Source: Chamaecrista fasciculata
Taxonomy: Eukaryota > Streptophyta > Magnoliopsida > Fabales > Fabaceae
Length of the DNA stretch: 64,000 bases
Assembly (NCBI GenBank): GCA_003254925.1
Contig: QANZ01016334.1
Coordinates: 1 to 64,000, forward strand
Reading direction: 5' to 3'
Each line of letters opens with the position of its first letter. Position 1 is the stretch's first letter. The translations under genes and the position numbers were made by a program. Shown piece after piece: positions 1-13,239 of the stretch. The notes under the pieces are model-generated. The model was not told the origin of the DNA. It was given only the letters and a program-made list of their open reading frames with translations, and made no database searches.

Positions 1-480
1 TGTAGATTAAAAATCCACGTTAATTTTTATATGTGATCATATATTCCCCTTTTCTTTAAAGGCAAACTCTTCTCTGGATTCTAAAAGTTTTGTTGTTTTT
101 TTTAATAAGCCTCTGGATTCTAAAAGTTGTTTTAGTTAAAAAGGGATATTCCAAAAGACAATCCTCTAAACTAGAGGGAGCATGCCTACCTAGAGTCTCT
201 ACAATTGAGCTGGCATTTTGGATGTAAAGAATAAAATAAAGGTACATGTTTAAGTTCTTTTTTTAGTAATAATTTTCCTCGTGAAAATGAGACAAGTAAT
301 CATTTTTTTAACAACTATTTAACATCACACCATCTTTTGTTTTCATATTGTAAGATTTTATAATGAATAGTAAATTTTAAGCAAGCAAAGTTGAAGATTT
401 TTTTTTAACACAAAGAGGGCTTAAAGGCCAAAACAAAAAAAAATTAAAAACCTCTAGGCAAAATAGAGGACATGATATTA
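1..480. other. AT-rich intergenic DNA
   Basis: No gene or clear repeat structure is visible. The open frames on either strand are short and of low complexity. The sequence runs into a LINE RNase H remnant at about 481. Confidence 0.4.
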
Positions 481-830
481 CTAAACAAGATTAACTCCAC
501 ACTCTTTGGAGATCTGGACCAAAAAAATAAAGTCTAAGATTAACTTTAAGTCAATGTCTGTAACACAATCAGCTAAACAATTTCCTTCACCAAAGGTATG
601 AGAAAACGTAACCATCCAATCTTTTTGAAGCCACGAAAGGATCAAGAATACCATCCCTATATGCCACATTAAGGTTAACCCTATTATTGTTGATTAGATT
701 TACAACATTAAAAAAATTCGATTCAACCTCCAAAAGTTTAAGCCCCACGTCCTAAGCCAATCTTAGACCTTCACAAATATCCCACACTTCAGCTTTCCAA
801 TATATTATAAGTACTCAAATTTCTCGCAAG
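481..830 (-). mobile_element. Remnant of a non-LTR retrotransposon RNase H domain
   Basis: Translating the minus strand gives, in order, YWKAEVWDICEGLRLA, a stop, then DVGLKLLEVES. After a frame change comes a stretch including SWLQKDWMVTFSHTFGEGN and LADCV. This is the pattern of the plant RVT_3-type RNase H at the end of LINE polyproteins (E-W-x-x-Y-x-G-L-x-L-A-W-D, V-E-S-D, H-x-x-R-E-G-N-x-x-A-D-x-L-A). Stops and frame changes show that it is dead. No element ends can be placed. Confidence 0.55.
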
Positions 831-859
831 CCTCTCATCTAATGTCCATCTTAATCTTT

Positions 860-1347
860 AAAGACATTTGGGATTGGAGCGTGACTAAGTGATTAAATAC
901 TCATTAAACTAATTAATTAGTAATAATTGATCCATGTGATTTATAAGACTGTGAAAGCCATCACCCTCGTAATTTCACTTAGAACAAAAGAGTGTATCTT
1001 TTCTCCACATAAACATAATCGCCAATAAAATGTCTCAATTACCCTTACTATTTTGCCATATTCAACGAAACCCTCTCCCAAAATCAGCGAAAGTGCGAAA
1101 CCGACCCAAGTTATAAAAAAAAAAAAAAAAACAGAGCTGTTTCTCTCTCTCTTTATTTCTCTCTCTTCTTTCTGTGAAATCACCAGAAGAAGCCTTAGCG
1201 AAAAAGCTCTTGTTGATCTTCTTCTTCCCATGAGATATAACCTCGAGAGGATTTGGTTTTCGTTTTGTGGTTTTCACTGTTTGGAACTACAAGCATTGTT
1301 CGAGCACGCTGTTTCTCTTTGGTAAGAGCAGAGAGGGACGGCTTGAG
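860..1347 (+). promoter_or_regulatory. Presumed promoter and 5' leader of the TOM1-like gene
   Basis: This stretch lies directly upstream of the TOM1-like start codon at 1348. It contains an A-tract at about 1113-1130 and a pyrimidine-rich CT run at 1141-1171, as is common in plant leaders. The short open frames here are not credible genes. The transcription start cannot be fixed from sequence; it is inferred to lie around 1100-1150. Confidence 0.35.
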
Positions 1348-4300
1348 ATGTCTGAAATGAGAGAAGCAGGGTATTGCTTTCCGCCAGTATTAGAGGGTGT
1401 CAATGCGGCTCTTGCTCTCGTTGACGCCATTATTGCTGTCTTTGCATATTTTCAGGTTCGTTTTTGATTTGTGGTTTTTGCTCTGAGATTGATTCATGCA
1501 TTCCCGCTTTCACTTTCCTTTTCGTTCAAATTGGGGGAGGGAGGGTGTACTAGGATGAGGAATGTCCAATGGGATGCGTCCAGTGGTGGTGTTCTTTGTC
1601 TATGTTTAATGGAATACGTTGAATTTTGGAGATTGAATAGCTTCCGATTGTGCATGCCTGAAGAATTTTGAGATTTTGGGGAGAATAATCACTGACGTTT
1701 TTCTGTGTAAAATAAGCAGTGGTTTTGTTTAGGGCGTTTGGGAAACTTGGTCGCATCGGGCATGACTGGTTTGATTACACTTTAAGTTGATTTTTGCAGT
1801 TGTGCCCGATGACCTTTCATTATAGAATTTTGGGATACTGTTCAATCCTTGTCTTCTTTATGTGTGACGTGAAGTTCTCTCCCTGTATTGATTTTCATTT
1901 GGTGTTTCAGTTGCTAAGGATCCATTTGAGGAATTCGCAAGTTGGCTGGACTCGGCAGAAAGTAAGTGCATTTTCCAAGCTATCATTTGTGACCCAGATC
2001 CAGCTTATGCTTGTTACATGCTGGATAAGTTACATTTACGTGCTCTATTCTGATTAGATGAAGTGGTTGAAGTTGTAATTTGTGAATTGGTCCTTCTTAT
2101 TGGTCAGAAGTCTCTGAACCTTGGTCTCACTGTTTAGGAATATTTAGCTGTTGGAGTTAGGCCGTTATATGAATTGCTATGATTTTAGAGGTTATCATTT
2201 TCAGCAGGGATTATAACACTAGATTTGGATGATCAGTATTAAATTGACATGGGTATGGCCGTGTGGGATTATGTTTCGTCATTCTTAAATACTGGTGATT
2301 TCAAACAAATGGTTATTCTATTCTAGTTTTTCAAACTGTTCGCAACGGCGTCGTTCAAGGCGCTCGCCTTAGCGCCTGGCACCATTTGAAGCCTATGCCT
2401 CTAATGGTAAGAGGCGTGCAGCTTTGGCGCCTTGATGAATGCATGTAAATTTATGTAAAAAACACATTACAGCCAAGGCCCAGCTCTCAATATTTTAAGA
2501 GATAAAAAATAGGTCAGACAGTTTTTAGGGTTTAGTAAACAAATATTATAAAGCAAAAGGTGAAGGGACCGCACATAGAAGACAGAATTGGAATAGCTAT
2601 TAGGAATCAACAATGTAAATACTTGAGGTACATCCCTTCAGTCTTCAGGTAGGCAAGGGTCTTCACGTTCATTTAGGTTGGGGGCAGAGACGCACTAAGC
2701 CACTAACAAAAAGCAAGTAAGCAGTACAAGGTAAATGTTTAATGCTAGGTAGTCAAAGGTGAAAGGTGTCTAGCTCCTAAAACACCTTAGGTGAGAGGCG
2801 ATAAAAAGGCGCACGCCCAAGCGAAATAAAGCACTATAATATGAAATAAATTGGTGGATAAATGTTATATGGACAAACACTAAAAGATGAAGTTTGTAAC
2901 ATTTGCAATATTAATTAACTATTCTAAGTTCTAATATAATAATAACTCATAAGTCATTTAATCATCAAAATCATTAAGCAATTAAAGTCATATATCACAT
3001 TAGAGAGTAAAAAAAAAAACATAAAGTGCACTTGCTCTGTGTCTCTACTTATGTGAAGATTGAAGTCTTGCATGTTGCGCTTTTATGTTGCTGATTTTCG
3101 TTTGGCCAGAACTTTTATGGTATTTTTCTTCCTGTGGTCTACTTTATAATATTTGTTTACTGAACCCCACGAAGCTATCTGACCTAGTTTATATCTCTTA
3201 AAATACTGAGTTGGGCCTGGGCTGTGTTTGTTTCTGGTCTGATTCGCTGGAATGTCTTTTTTTATTTTTCCTAATTTACCTGCACACTTCATCAAGGCTC
3301 GAAAGGTGCACGCCTTTGTGGGGGGAAAAGTTAACGGAGGTGCGGCGTTTGACTAGGTGGCGCCTCCGTGAAGCCAACGCCTCTCATGGTGTAAGAGGTG
3401 TTGGCTTTAGATGGTGCCTTGTTTTAGCGCCTCAGGCACTGAGGCAAACGCCTTTACACTGGTTTAATATAATGTAAGAGGTGTTGGCTTTAGATGGTGC
3501 CTTGTCTTTCTATCATTTCTCGCCTAAGGCATCTTAGGAGCTTGGTGCCTCAAGGGCACCTTTCGCCTTTGACTACCTTGGTTTGCACATCCATCCATAA
3601 GTTGCCATATCATATGACTACTACATAAGTAACTATCTGTTAGTTTCTGGATAGATTTTTGTGCTGCTCTTATACATAAGAGATTCTATCTTTCTTTGGT
3701 GACATTACTGCTGGTAAGTATGCATATGGCTTGTCAGATAAAAATGTGGAAATTTTAGTTATTGAATGCTAAAACTGAAAGAGATTCTGGTGATTAATGG
3801 CACAATTATGATATCCTTATGTCAATGTAATACTTAATTTTGGTACTGTTCTGCTAGGAGATGGATAGACATGGGGTGGGATCTATGTCTTTGACTTTTG
3901 TATTTCAAAATATGATACTTCTTCTAATTATTCTTTATAATTTCTTTATGAATTATGGTATGTGCTTGTGTTTTCCATGCACCTCATGTGATGTATTGCC
4001 GGCTTCTTCACAGACTTCTTTTTATATATAATATTTTCTCATGTGATGTGAATATGATTTGCTGCAGGTGTTTCATTTAATGATTGGCACTTCCAGTTTG
4101 GGTTAGTTCTATCTTTATTGTGATGATTAATTGAATTCTTATTTATCTAGCCCAGAATATCTCTATTAGGACTTTGTTTGCTCCTCAGTTGTTGCTTTTG
4201 CATTTCCAGTTTATCTAAAATTTCGATGGCATTAGACATAATAATCTCTTAAATTTTTATTACACTTTAAGGCTTGGGCCAGGGCTAACTGTGAAAAACC

Positions 4301-7300
4301 TTTGGTTTTATGTCATTCTTGAACTCTTCAGTGCACCCTTGATTCTTCGATTTCTTGCTGTGAGATAACCGATTAATTTCTTCACATTATAATGGCCAGA
4401 TACATGTTCCATTTTAGTCACTTATCTTGAAAGAAATATTTTTTCCCCTTGCTCTAATGAATGTACTGTATATGCTGGCATTTATTAATAGTTTTAGGTT
4501 TCTTTCCTTTACTTTTCTTAATTCCATCTTAACTATTCCATTGGGAATTTCAAATTTCAGGTTACTTCATTTATTTTGTATTGACCCTTCTTGCGGCTTG
4601 CTATGGATGGACGTGGTGGTCAGACTCTTGTGGTTTTATTTTTATGGGTATGCCTCCTTTCCTTACTTATTAGATATCTTTGTGACAGTTTTATGACTTT
4701 TATCTTTGATTAAAATGTTTAAACAGTTGAAAGTTTTGTTTTGCAGCTTTCCCCAAAATTGTTTTCTTTGCCGCATTTCTTCTACTTTTATCCTTCTGGT
4801 ATGTAAATCTACCTTATTTTCAAGATACTTAATGTTTATTTTTTATGAAATGAATTTTAAGTTACTTCCAGTATTTCCTAGCTAAATATTACTTATGCCT
4901 GATCCTCGCAGTCATCTACAGTACTCCTTGTTAATCTTTCCCTTTCTTATTTGTCTCTATGTTTGTCAACCTGTCTGATTATTTCTCTTCCTTCTTTCTC
5001 TTTACATTTCCAGCTTTAGTCATGATCTATTCTTTGTTAGTTGTTGTACAAGTATACTACTATCCACAGACAAACATGTTTTTTTTCCCATAGTTATCAA
5101 AATCATGTGATACGTGATATGAAACACTTTGATTCGCCTCCTGAACATTACTAATTGACTGCTGAATCAAAGTGTGGCCAGGATCAGTAGTTGAATTGTT
5201 GGAATAGTGCAAGTTGACCAGAAATCTTGAATTGAACAATGCCATCGATTCCAAATCTATGTTCACCGACAGATTTTCTGGTTAAGAGGAAATGGGTGAA
5301 AGAAACCTGAAGGCCCAAAATGTCAAAGATGTTGCTTGCCTTCTGGCTTAATCAATTTCTTCTTTTTCTTTTTTTATTATTATTACTAAACATAGTAAAC
5401 ACAACGTTTAGGCTGATTCTGAAGACTGAACTATGGAAGTAATTTGGACATTAGAGTTAGAGGGACTTTTTGGAACATAGTGAAACACAATTGCACAATG
5501 CCAAGAAAGAGCATTCAGAGTCACTCATAATGCAGCCTTTAGACATACTTATAATGCATTAACGCAAGACTCAGATACATAATAGCACAATGCACAGTGC
5601 TAAGAGCACAATGGACAGTACCAAGAAACACAGAAATGTTTCACACAGCCACACACCAAGAAAAATGCACGGTCAGACAATGCACTTTAGCCTATTAAGA
5701 CTTAGTAGCTATAATTTTGTGACTTGTAGTAATATTTTTGTCAATTCTTAGTTATATAATATATTTTAAGTATGTTTCTTAGAGTTTGTGAATCTTATGA
5801 TTCACGATTTTAAAATTAGTCATCCAATTCACAATTTGTATCGCGATTGGAAAACTGTGCTTTTCTTTTAAAACAAAAAAATAGAGGCTAATGACTCTAA
5901 GCATATGTGGGTGTGAATTAGATTGCCTTAGAGATGTTAAGGACTGTCAAAGTTAGGAGTGATATTTTGAAAGGGGTCAAGAACTAGACAGTTTTGTCTT
6001 GGTAGTTAGAGACTTTTGCGCTGAATAATTATGGTCTAAAGTCTTTCTTACGTATCAAACCCCTTCATTTCTCACTGTTATTAGTTTCTTCTGAAAGGCA
6101 TTTACCACTCTTAGTCGCCTTTTTTGCACGATTAAAAAAAAATATTGTTTTAGGCATCTCATATTAGCCAAGCCCTATTGTAGCACCATCCACGTCTCAG
6201 CAGCTCCACTCTACGCCACTTCGCTCTGTGACACTTCACTTGACCTTCCACCAGTCAAAGCCCTTTGCATGTAGCCCTCTCCTTTTTTTAATAAGTTAAC
6301 ATGGCTTTAATGCCAATGGATAAGACCCAAGTGAACTTGGGGAACCTATTCTCAAAATCTGGTTGTTGAGAGGGGAGAATCATGGCACATAAATTACTCC
6401 ACTGCGTATCTTATACTATTAAATGTGGAACTTAGGCATCTCATATTACCCAAGTCCCTATCAGGCCATGCGGTGCTGTTAATTGTGTACTTCTGTAACA
6501 AACTTTGTTCTTCTGCTATACAGATATGTGTATGTGCATATGTAGATGTAGATGTAGATGTGTATATATATTATATTGTGTTTTTGGTGTCCTTAACTTA
6601 TTATATTGGAAGCACATTTTAAATTACAATGTGGATCCCCTTTTGAACGATCTTCATGCACTGGTGGTGGTAAACTGTTTTTCTGTTTATACCAGAATCC
6701 CCACTTCAAATTTTATCTGTTTTCATGCACAGAGACATAGCATATAGTCATGTATCCATCTAAGTTATCTGCAACCATCAGCATAAAAATGTGGGTGCTA
6801 TATCTTTATAATTTTTTCAAGTTCTCATCTTTTCCTTTCTGCTAAGTATGAGCTACTTGTCTGCTTTGCTTTGATTTTCTTTTTTGCAGGGTTGACCTTT
6901 GCCACCAGCGAGATGACGACGAAGATGATGAAGGAAGCTTTTCTGAAGAAGCTTTATTGATAAAGTCCTTTAATGATTCACCTTTTGCAGGCAAAGAAAG
7001 CCATAGAAAATGGTTTCCTCTTCGGTTGGCTCATGTTGGAAATAGGCAAAAAATTGTAATTTTGGTATGGGCACTGCACCTTTCTTTTTTGGTCATTCAA
7101 TCATTCACATCTCTATGTAATGTTTTATAGTATGATGATTGGAATGTTATTCACCAGGTTACGCTGCTGCTTTTTGTCATCATGTTGGCATTTGCTGTAA
7201 TAATGTGGATTGGTTTAGGGGAGAATCCCATTGATTCTGCGGTAGCTGCTCGGGTATTGACTTTGCTTTATATTTTGTCATGCTATACACTGCTCTTTGA

Positions 7301-10300
7301 ATTTCTTAGTGATATATTTAGTTGATATTGACTTTACCCTCATACTTAACTACTTTTTCTTTGGATAGGAGAATAGGATTGTTTTTGAATCTTTGATTTA
7401 ACTTTTTTTGTTTGGAAATAAAAAGAATAAAAACTGTGCACACTGCTTTGTTAAAGAAGTTTATATTTCATTCTAACTGATATAGAATTCTGAAGACCTG
7501 AGAGAAGTCTATTTCTTCTTTTGACTTATTTGTTACTTTATTTTGTTGACTTCTTAAGTACATCTTCTGGTTTGAGGATTTATTATCTTTGAACTTTTTG
7601 GTATTTTTTTCTCTTCTTTTATTTTAAAAAGTAATAGTAATCATTTGGCTGAAAGTAAGCAATAGAGGAAAATTTATATATAATTGGCTTTAGGAAATCT
7701 AAATATCGGGGTTTTCCTATTTTTTGTTCTTAGAAAAGATGCTATGAGCAGTTTTGTGGTGTATGGTGTTAGAACAAAGATGAAGTTTTACTGCCTACCC
7801 AAAAACAAAAATGAAGTTTTACCAAGCTTTTCAGAATATATGAGGATGGCTAGTGCAACATTGGATGGATGAATCAGTGAATACTCATCTTGGCAGATTG
7901 TGATGGTTATTTACTAGTTTTGTTTGTGATGATTACCTTATTTGTGTGATTTAGATTATTATTTGTATATAGGCATTTATTGTATTTATTGTGTATTTGG
8001 TTTGTTTCCTAAATTAGTATAGGAACTCTTGTACATATTATTCAAATTAGCCTAATGAGAAATATCATCGAAGTATTAAAAAATCTTCAGTTTGGAAGAT
8101 CAGCTTACATGTCTGACTTTTTAGCTGATTGTAAATAATGACACTGCTCTAATTACTCAAGAGTTAGAGTCTGTTCTGTAGTTCCTGAAGAGGATTGTCC
8201 TTAATTGAATAAGCTTTTTTTTTTTCAATTATGGTTTGGTGACTAAAAATTTGATGCAGGTATATGTAGATCTTTTTGCTGCCGGAACGCTCATATTAGG
8301 AGCTGCATTTGCTTGCTATGGTAAGTATCTGCTGATCATATTTATCATACACATCTCCAGTAAAAACTGAAATTTGCTATTCTTTTTGGGTTATTGCACG
8401 AACTGAAAGCAATTTTTAAAATTGGATATAAATTATTCTCAGCAGATTCTAGAGATATTTTCATCATTAAATTTGACAAATTATTATGCTTTCCTTCTAT
8501 ATGCAAATAGAAGTATAGTACTAGTTCTGACAAAATGTGCATTTGTTTTTAAATTTCATTTTATTTATCAATTTTTTCTATGAATAAAATAGGGACTGGT
8601 ACCATTTTGTTTTGTCCTATATATGTTTTGGTATACACGTTGGTGTCCTTTGGTATCATTTAGTTAACTTCTTATCTGGAAATATTTTATGTATGTCAGG
8701 TGGTCCAAAAATTTTGCTTATTTACTTGAATTTCATTTGCAAAGCATCAATTTGATCTTTACTCTTTAGAAAACCTAATCCCCACATTACAACAACAACA
8801 ACAACTAAAGCCTTTTCCCACTAGATAGGGTCGGCTATATGGAACAACTGACGCCAAATGTTCTATATTTGCACATGTCTACAATTAGGCTATTGATAGA
8901 TAAATCTTTCCGGATAGTTTTTTGAATAGTTTTGTTTGGTCTTATCCTTCCCCGGATTATAGGATTTTTAGCCATTTGGTCAACTCTACTAATTTTCGGG
9001 GCCTCCATAGATCTTCTTTGTACATGCCTGAACCACCTGAGGTGTGTTTTGACCAACTTCTCTATGATAGGTTATTAATAGAAAACCCAATCCCCACATT
9101 ATTTGAACAAGATTAGAGGCTTACAGAGAGATCAGGCACTTGGATAAAATTAAGGGCAAAATTAGGAGTATCAATAGAAGTAAAAATTTTGGTAAAATAT
9201 TTTTAGCATGGATTTTGAGATCAAAGTCTAAGGGAGGAATTTCAATTTTCATTGCTTAGGAGATTATGGATTTCATAAGAAAATCAGGAATTTGTATCAA
9301 AATTATGGATTTTCTTTTGCGGAAACATTAGGCTTTTATTGTCCATAAGAGTACTTATATCATGTAATATTCATTATTCAAAGCTATATCTTGAAACTAC
9401 ATATTTTATAAATTTTAAAAAAATGCTGCACCCAATGTCTCTCTAGGCACTGGGTACAATACTAGTATCTTTACTGGTATATCTTACTAATCCTGACTTA
9501 CTCACATAGCTTTAGAAAGGGGTAATAATCATACTGAATGGAGCTATACTCTTTCCTATATTAAAAAAAAATCTGCTCTATAACATGGTAAAGGGAGTTT
9601 TCTTCCTTTTGAGAAGCTCAGCTGCGCGCAACCTACCATGCTTCTTGCATTCCTTGAAAGGATATGGTATCTGAATGGCTTCAACCCTAAATGCAACATA
9701 GGAAGGGTAGCATAATATCAATGTTGCAATCCAGGGCGGTCTTGAAATCAAGGTTATTGGGTAACTTCAACTGACGAAAAGCAGGCTACTTCTTAAACCA
9801 GCTTTACATACATATGAAATTGTAATTAAAGAACCTAAGCTCTGTTACAATATGCATTGTTATCATGGATAGCATATTGTCCTCAGAAAATAACAAATTC
9901 ACATTCTGAGCAAAATTTCACATTCCTTATAATTATGCAGACATTCACGAAGTGTCTTAGCTTCAGTAATTTGAAATCTGGAAGCTTCAGTATTATCATT
10001 TTATACTCTCCAAACACTGGTTTCTCTTTTATTGATTCGGTTATTCATCAAAATTGCTGAATATGAAACAAAGGATCTGCTTGTAGTTTTCAACTGTTCA
10101 AAAATGTACTTTTCTTCCAATGTTTGTCAATAGTAATGAATTATTGGATAGATCTTTCTTAACAGGTTCTGAAAAGTAACCATATACATATATGGACCTA
10201 CCTTTGTGGTAAAAAATTTCCTTACAAGTTTGATTGATTTTTGCACAGGAATTTTATTATGCTTGAAGATGAGCAAAGTTCGAGCTGAGCAACCTTCAAC

Positions 10301-12275
10301 TGAAATGTATAAGGTACTGTATTTCTGTTTCTCACTAGTGTATCATTCCATGCATAGCCTTCCTGTTTGGACTCAAAGTAAAGATGGATATGATGGGTTC
10401 ACATTTTATGAGAGCCATATTCTTTGTATGTTGCCCAATGAAGCACAGGCACTCCAAAGTAGGAGCCATTTCCATGTCTAATACTTGTCACTTGTCAGAT
10501 ACTTGCATTAAATATGAATGACACTTTCAATTGCATTTAAACACTTCAGACTTCATTGTGTCATCATTAGTGTTCAGGCTCTCTGTCTTTCGCCTGGCTG
10601 AATTCCATTCGTGTGGTGACCTGTTGACATGCTTGCATCTTCAACCATAGTTCTAATCACATATTTGACTGCCGGAGACTCAATTGGTTATGCAAAGATA
10701 ATGACTTATCTGTGTATGCACATGGCTGCATGCCCTTTATCTAGGCCTTTTGTTCATTTGTATGTTATCAGTGCATCCCCCTCCATGCTTGCATGTTCAG
10801 ACACCATCCACACTTATGAATGCATGGTTCTTTATACAATTTAAATAATATGAAATTGATGTGTAACATTTTTTGCAGGTTGCCTGTTTAACTGTCACCT
10901 CTGTACTATGCTTCACAGTGAGTGCGTGTGTAGCACTTTTAACGGACATTCCTGTATGTACCATTCATCTGACTGCTAGAATTGTTCTGCACTATTCTTG
11001 ATCAAAAATTTATAAAATTTCCTAAGCTCTTTCCCATCTCATCATTATTGCAGATGTTATTTCACTGGCACCAGTGGCATGGGCATGGTGTTTACACCAC
11101 TCTTTTACTTATTTTGTATTATTTTGTAGGTAAGTGCTTTTATTCTTGGTAATTGGTTATCCTGCTTGATGGAATCTGTTATTCATTGCACGAGTGATTT
11201 AGAATTAACTTAATGGTTGTAATCTACTGTCTAAAGTTGAGTCTTACCCTTCTGTTATCCAGGTTCATCAATACCTTCTGCATTGGTTCTGTGGGTAACG
11301 AGAGAATTGCCACCTGCAGAAGCTTCTAGCATGCAAGAAGAATCAAGTACATTAGCGTTTGTTGGTGATAGTCCAATTACTGTTCATAATCCTCAGCGTT
11401 GGACTACTGCAACGAGCATGCAGAATCAGGTCCCTATATTGCTAAATCTTTCCCATTGGTTTATCCATTTATGCAGTGCAGTTGTTGATGTGACCATGCT
11501 TATTTTTGTGGTACTTTTAGCTTAATTTGATGATATGCCGTCTCTTTCTAGGTCCTATTTTAATTTGTTTCGTTCTTTGTTGTTCTTATGAGAGAAAATT
11601 GTCCTTGTTATGTGAAGTGCTGAAGTTGTCTAGGGTACATCACTACCAAAAAGGCTACATTAATGCAAAAATTGGGCACTGGAATATTTCTATAATAAAC
11701 TAGCCTGTTTTGTTCTTTTGTGTATGCCGCTATTCATCTCTGTTTTGTACTAGTTTTTGCTTCAGTTCCACCTTCCAGTATCCATAGTTTTTGTAGTGCA
11801 GTGCTGCAATAGTGGTGTTGTTCACTGCCATGGCCTGTTTGAACATAACATGTTAAAAAAGTCCAGAGAATAGCATGGCGAGCATGCACTCGTTCATTAC
11901 TGCTTGAAACAAATGAATGGGGACCTTGTATTGTAAATAAAACTTATATATGGATCTCATGAAGACAAACAGTAAGAGATCTGGATGACAGAAATCCCAT
12001 TCTTACATTTGGAGTACAGACTGAAAAATATATTTCCACCCAACTTGTATCCTATAATTATATTAAAACACATACTTTTTTTCACATTTGTGGTTTATGT
12101 TGCTGCATTGTTGGGGTTAGCTCCCTTGAGTAGATTTCGGCTTTCCTATTCACTTGTTTTCTTCCTGTCTTTCTTTGCCTTTTGACATTTATTTGCTTCC
12201 AAATAGTTTAAGAAAACCATATAGTCACTACTTAAGCTTTCATTGATGCAGGCATTAAGAGTGAGTCCAATATAA
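1348..12275 (+). CDS. TOM1-like (tobamovirus multiplication protein 1 family) multipass membrane protein
   Basis: I recognise a plant TOM1/TOM3/THH1-family protein (DUF1084). These are seven-pass tonoplast or endomembrane proteins, best known as host factors used by tobamoviruses; the normal plant role is unclear. Exons: 1348-1455, 1911-1961, 4068-4101, 4561-4647, 4747-4798, 6890-7064, 7158-7253, 8260-8320, 10249-10313, 10879-10953, 11054-11129, 11263-11429, 12252-12275. All junctions are GT-AG and the phases close, giving 356 residues. Family hallmarks are LLRIHLRNSQVGWTRQKVFH near the N-terminus, several hydrophobic segments, and the closing IPSALVLWVTRELPP block. Exon 6 encodes an acidic loop (QRDDDEDDEGSFSEEA) longer than in TOM1 itself, so this is probably one of the longer TOM1-like paralogues. 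If the last intron is retained, the C-terminus would instead read VPILLNLSHW and onward. Introns 2, 5 and 8 are large and hold transposon remnants. Confidence 0.88.
2338..2830. mobile_element. Inverted-repeat transposon remnant in TOM1-like intron 2 (first copy)
   Basis: The left end carries AAGGCGCTCGCCTTAGCGCC and the right end reads back AGGCG and AAGGCGC in inverted sense, with GAGGCG and AGGTGT blocks near each end. This matches a common plant nonautonomous TIR element rich in AAGGCG/CGCCTT words. Exact ends and target duplication are not resolved. It lies wholly within an intron and is expected to be spliced out. Confidence 0.4.
3285..3590. mobile_element. Related AAGGCG/CGCCTT inverted-repeat remnant (second copy, intron 2)
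   Basis: The block begins TCAAGGCTCGAAAGGTGC and ends with GCACCTTTCGCCTTTGACTA, an imperfect inverted pair. In between, the sequence GTAAGAGGTGTTGGC is directly repeated at about 3390 and 3474. It shares words with the 2338-2830 element and is probably the same family. Confidence 0.4.
5090..5860. mobile_element. Probable TIR element in TOM1-like intron 5
   Basis: The left end reads AGTTATCAAAATCATGTGAT and the right side holds TTATGATTCACGATTTTAAA, an imperfect inverted pair. The interior is rich in AATGCACA-like repeats (about 5490-5690). No coding remains are visible. The family assignment is unknown. Confidence 0.35.
8785..9056 (-). mobile_element. RTE-type LINE 3' fragment in TOM1-like intron 8
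   Basis: Minus-strand translation gives HLRWFRHVQRRSMEAP, then VDQM, RGRIRPNKTIQKTIRKDL and the terminal YRTFG region. This is the well-conserved C-terminal tail of plant RTE-clade reverse transcriptases (LRWFGHVxRRP, RGRGRPKKT, DRxxWR). Downstream in element sense lie the conserved 3' region rich in GTCGGCT words and a short tail of GTT repeats (plus strand 8789-8807, CAA units). Only the 3' end survives, consistent with 5'-truncated insertion antisense to the host gene. Confidence 0.75.
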
Positions 12276-13239
12276 TCATGTATTGATATTTGCAAATGTA
12301 TCTACTTGGTTCTGCTCGTGTTTGAAAGGCTTGTTGGGACTGCTTCAGAATATCTTAGCCTCGATCAGGGAGGGGACAAAATGATTTGACTGGCTGCATG
12401 CTTTCTAAAGTTTCTTTTTCCCATAGTATTTACACCTGAAATGTAAATAGCAGAAGCTTGGTAGATTAAAAAAATCTTATTTCCTGAGACAAATTTTGGG
12501 ATGTTATCGTGCCAATTATGATTTTTTTAAAGAATAAAAATATATTGTCGGATGTGAACAAATTTTTTGCAATTTAAGCTTGTTCCTTCAACTCTGCGTG
12601 CAAACTGAATCATTTACAAAGTTTTGAGGACTCCTCTCCGAGCTACATCTGGGCTTGATCTTTAGTGGTTTTGGCATCTACTCGAATGAAAGTAGGTGAT
12701 ACTGGTTTTCTAATGAGCACAATACCTTTATGGTAAAGTAAATGTGGATCCTACCTTGAATTCAGTCACGGCCTTCAAAATGCCCTATGGAGCAACTGTT
12801 GTAGAATCTTGACTCTGAATTGTAAGTGATTGACTCGTAGCTAGAGCCTATGCTAGCATTGCATTCAGTTGTATAATCAGATTCTCCAATGTTTATGTCA
12901 ATCAAGTTTCAAGGGTTGTAGTAAAGTTTTATGACTAATGTTTACAAGCCCAATACATAGCTGATTTCTCAGAGATTTGGGATTTGTTGTTGTGATTTAA
13001 ATAAAGTTTGGTAAATGGAGTTTGTGTTATAAGTGATTTTAATAGTGATTTGTGTTTGAGTAAATTCTTGTAAAAGTATTTTTGAATTTGAAATCTCAAC
13101 TCTCAACTTCTAACTACTCCTACCTTCATAAATGTTTAGTACAACTAATAACAACTAACAATAATTAAGATAGTCAACAGTCTCTCCCACAAATTTGTAT
13201 AAAGATGTCAGAGATGCCCAACTTATTAATTAGTGTGTG
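12276..13239. other. 3' flank of the TOM1-like gene and AT-rich intergenic DNA
   Basis: This interval contains the presumed 3' UTR and polyadenylation region of the TOM1-like gene. No open frame or RNA gene is recognisable. There are AATAAA-like words, but I cannot select a specific poly(A) site. Confidence 0.35.

Noticed and set aside
8789..8807. CAA repeats as a CRISPR-like or regulatory array
   Set aside because: They are the simple GTT tail of the RTE LINE on the minus strand.
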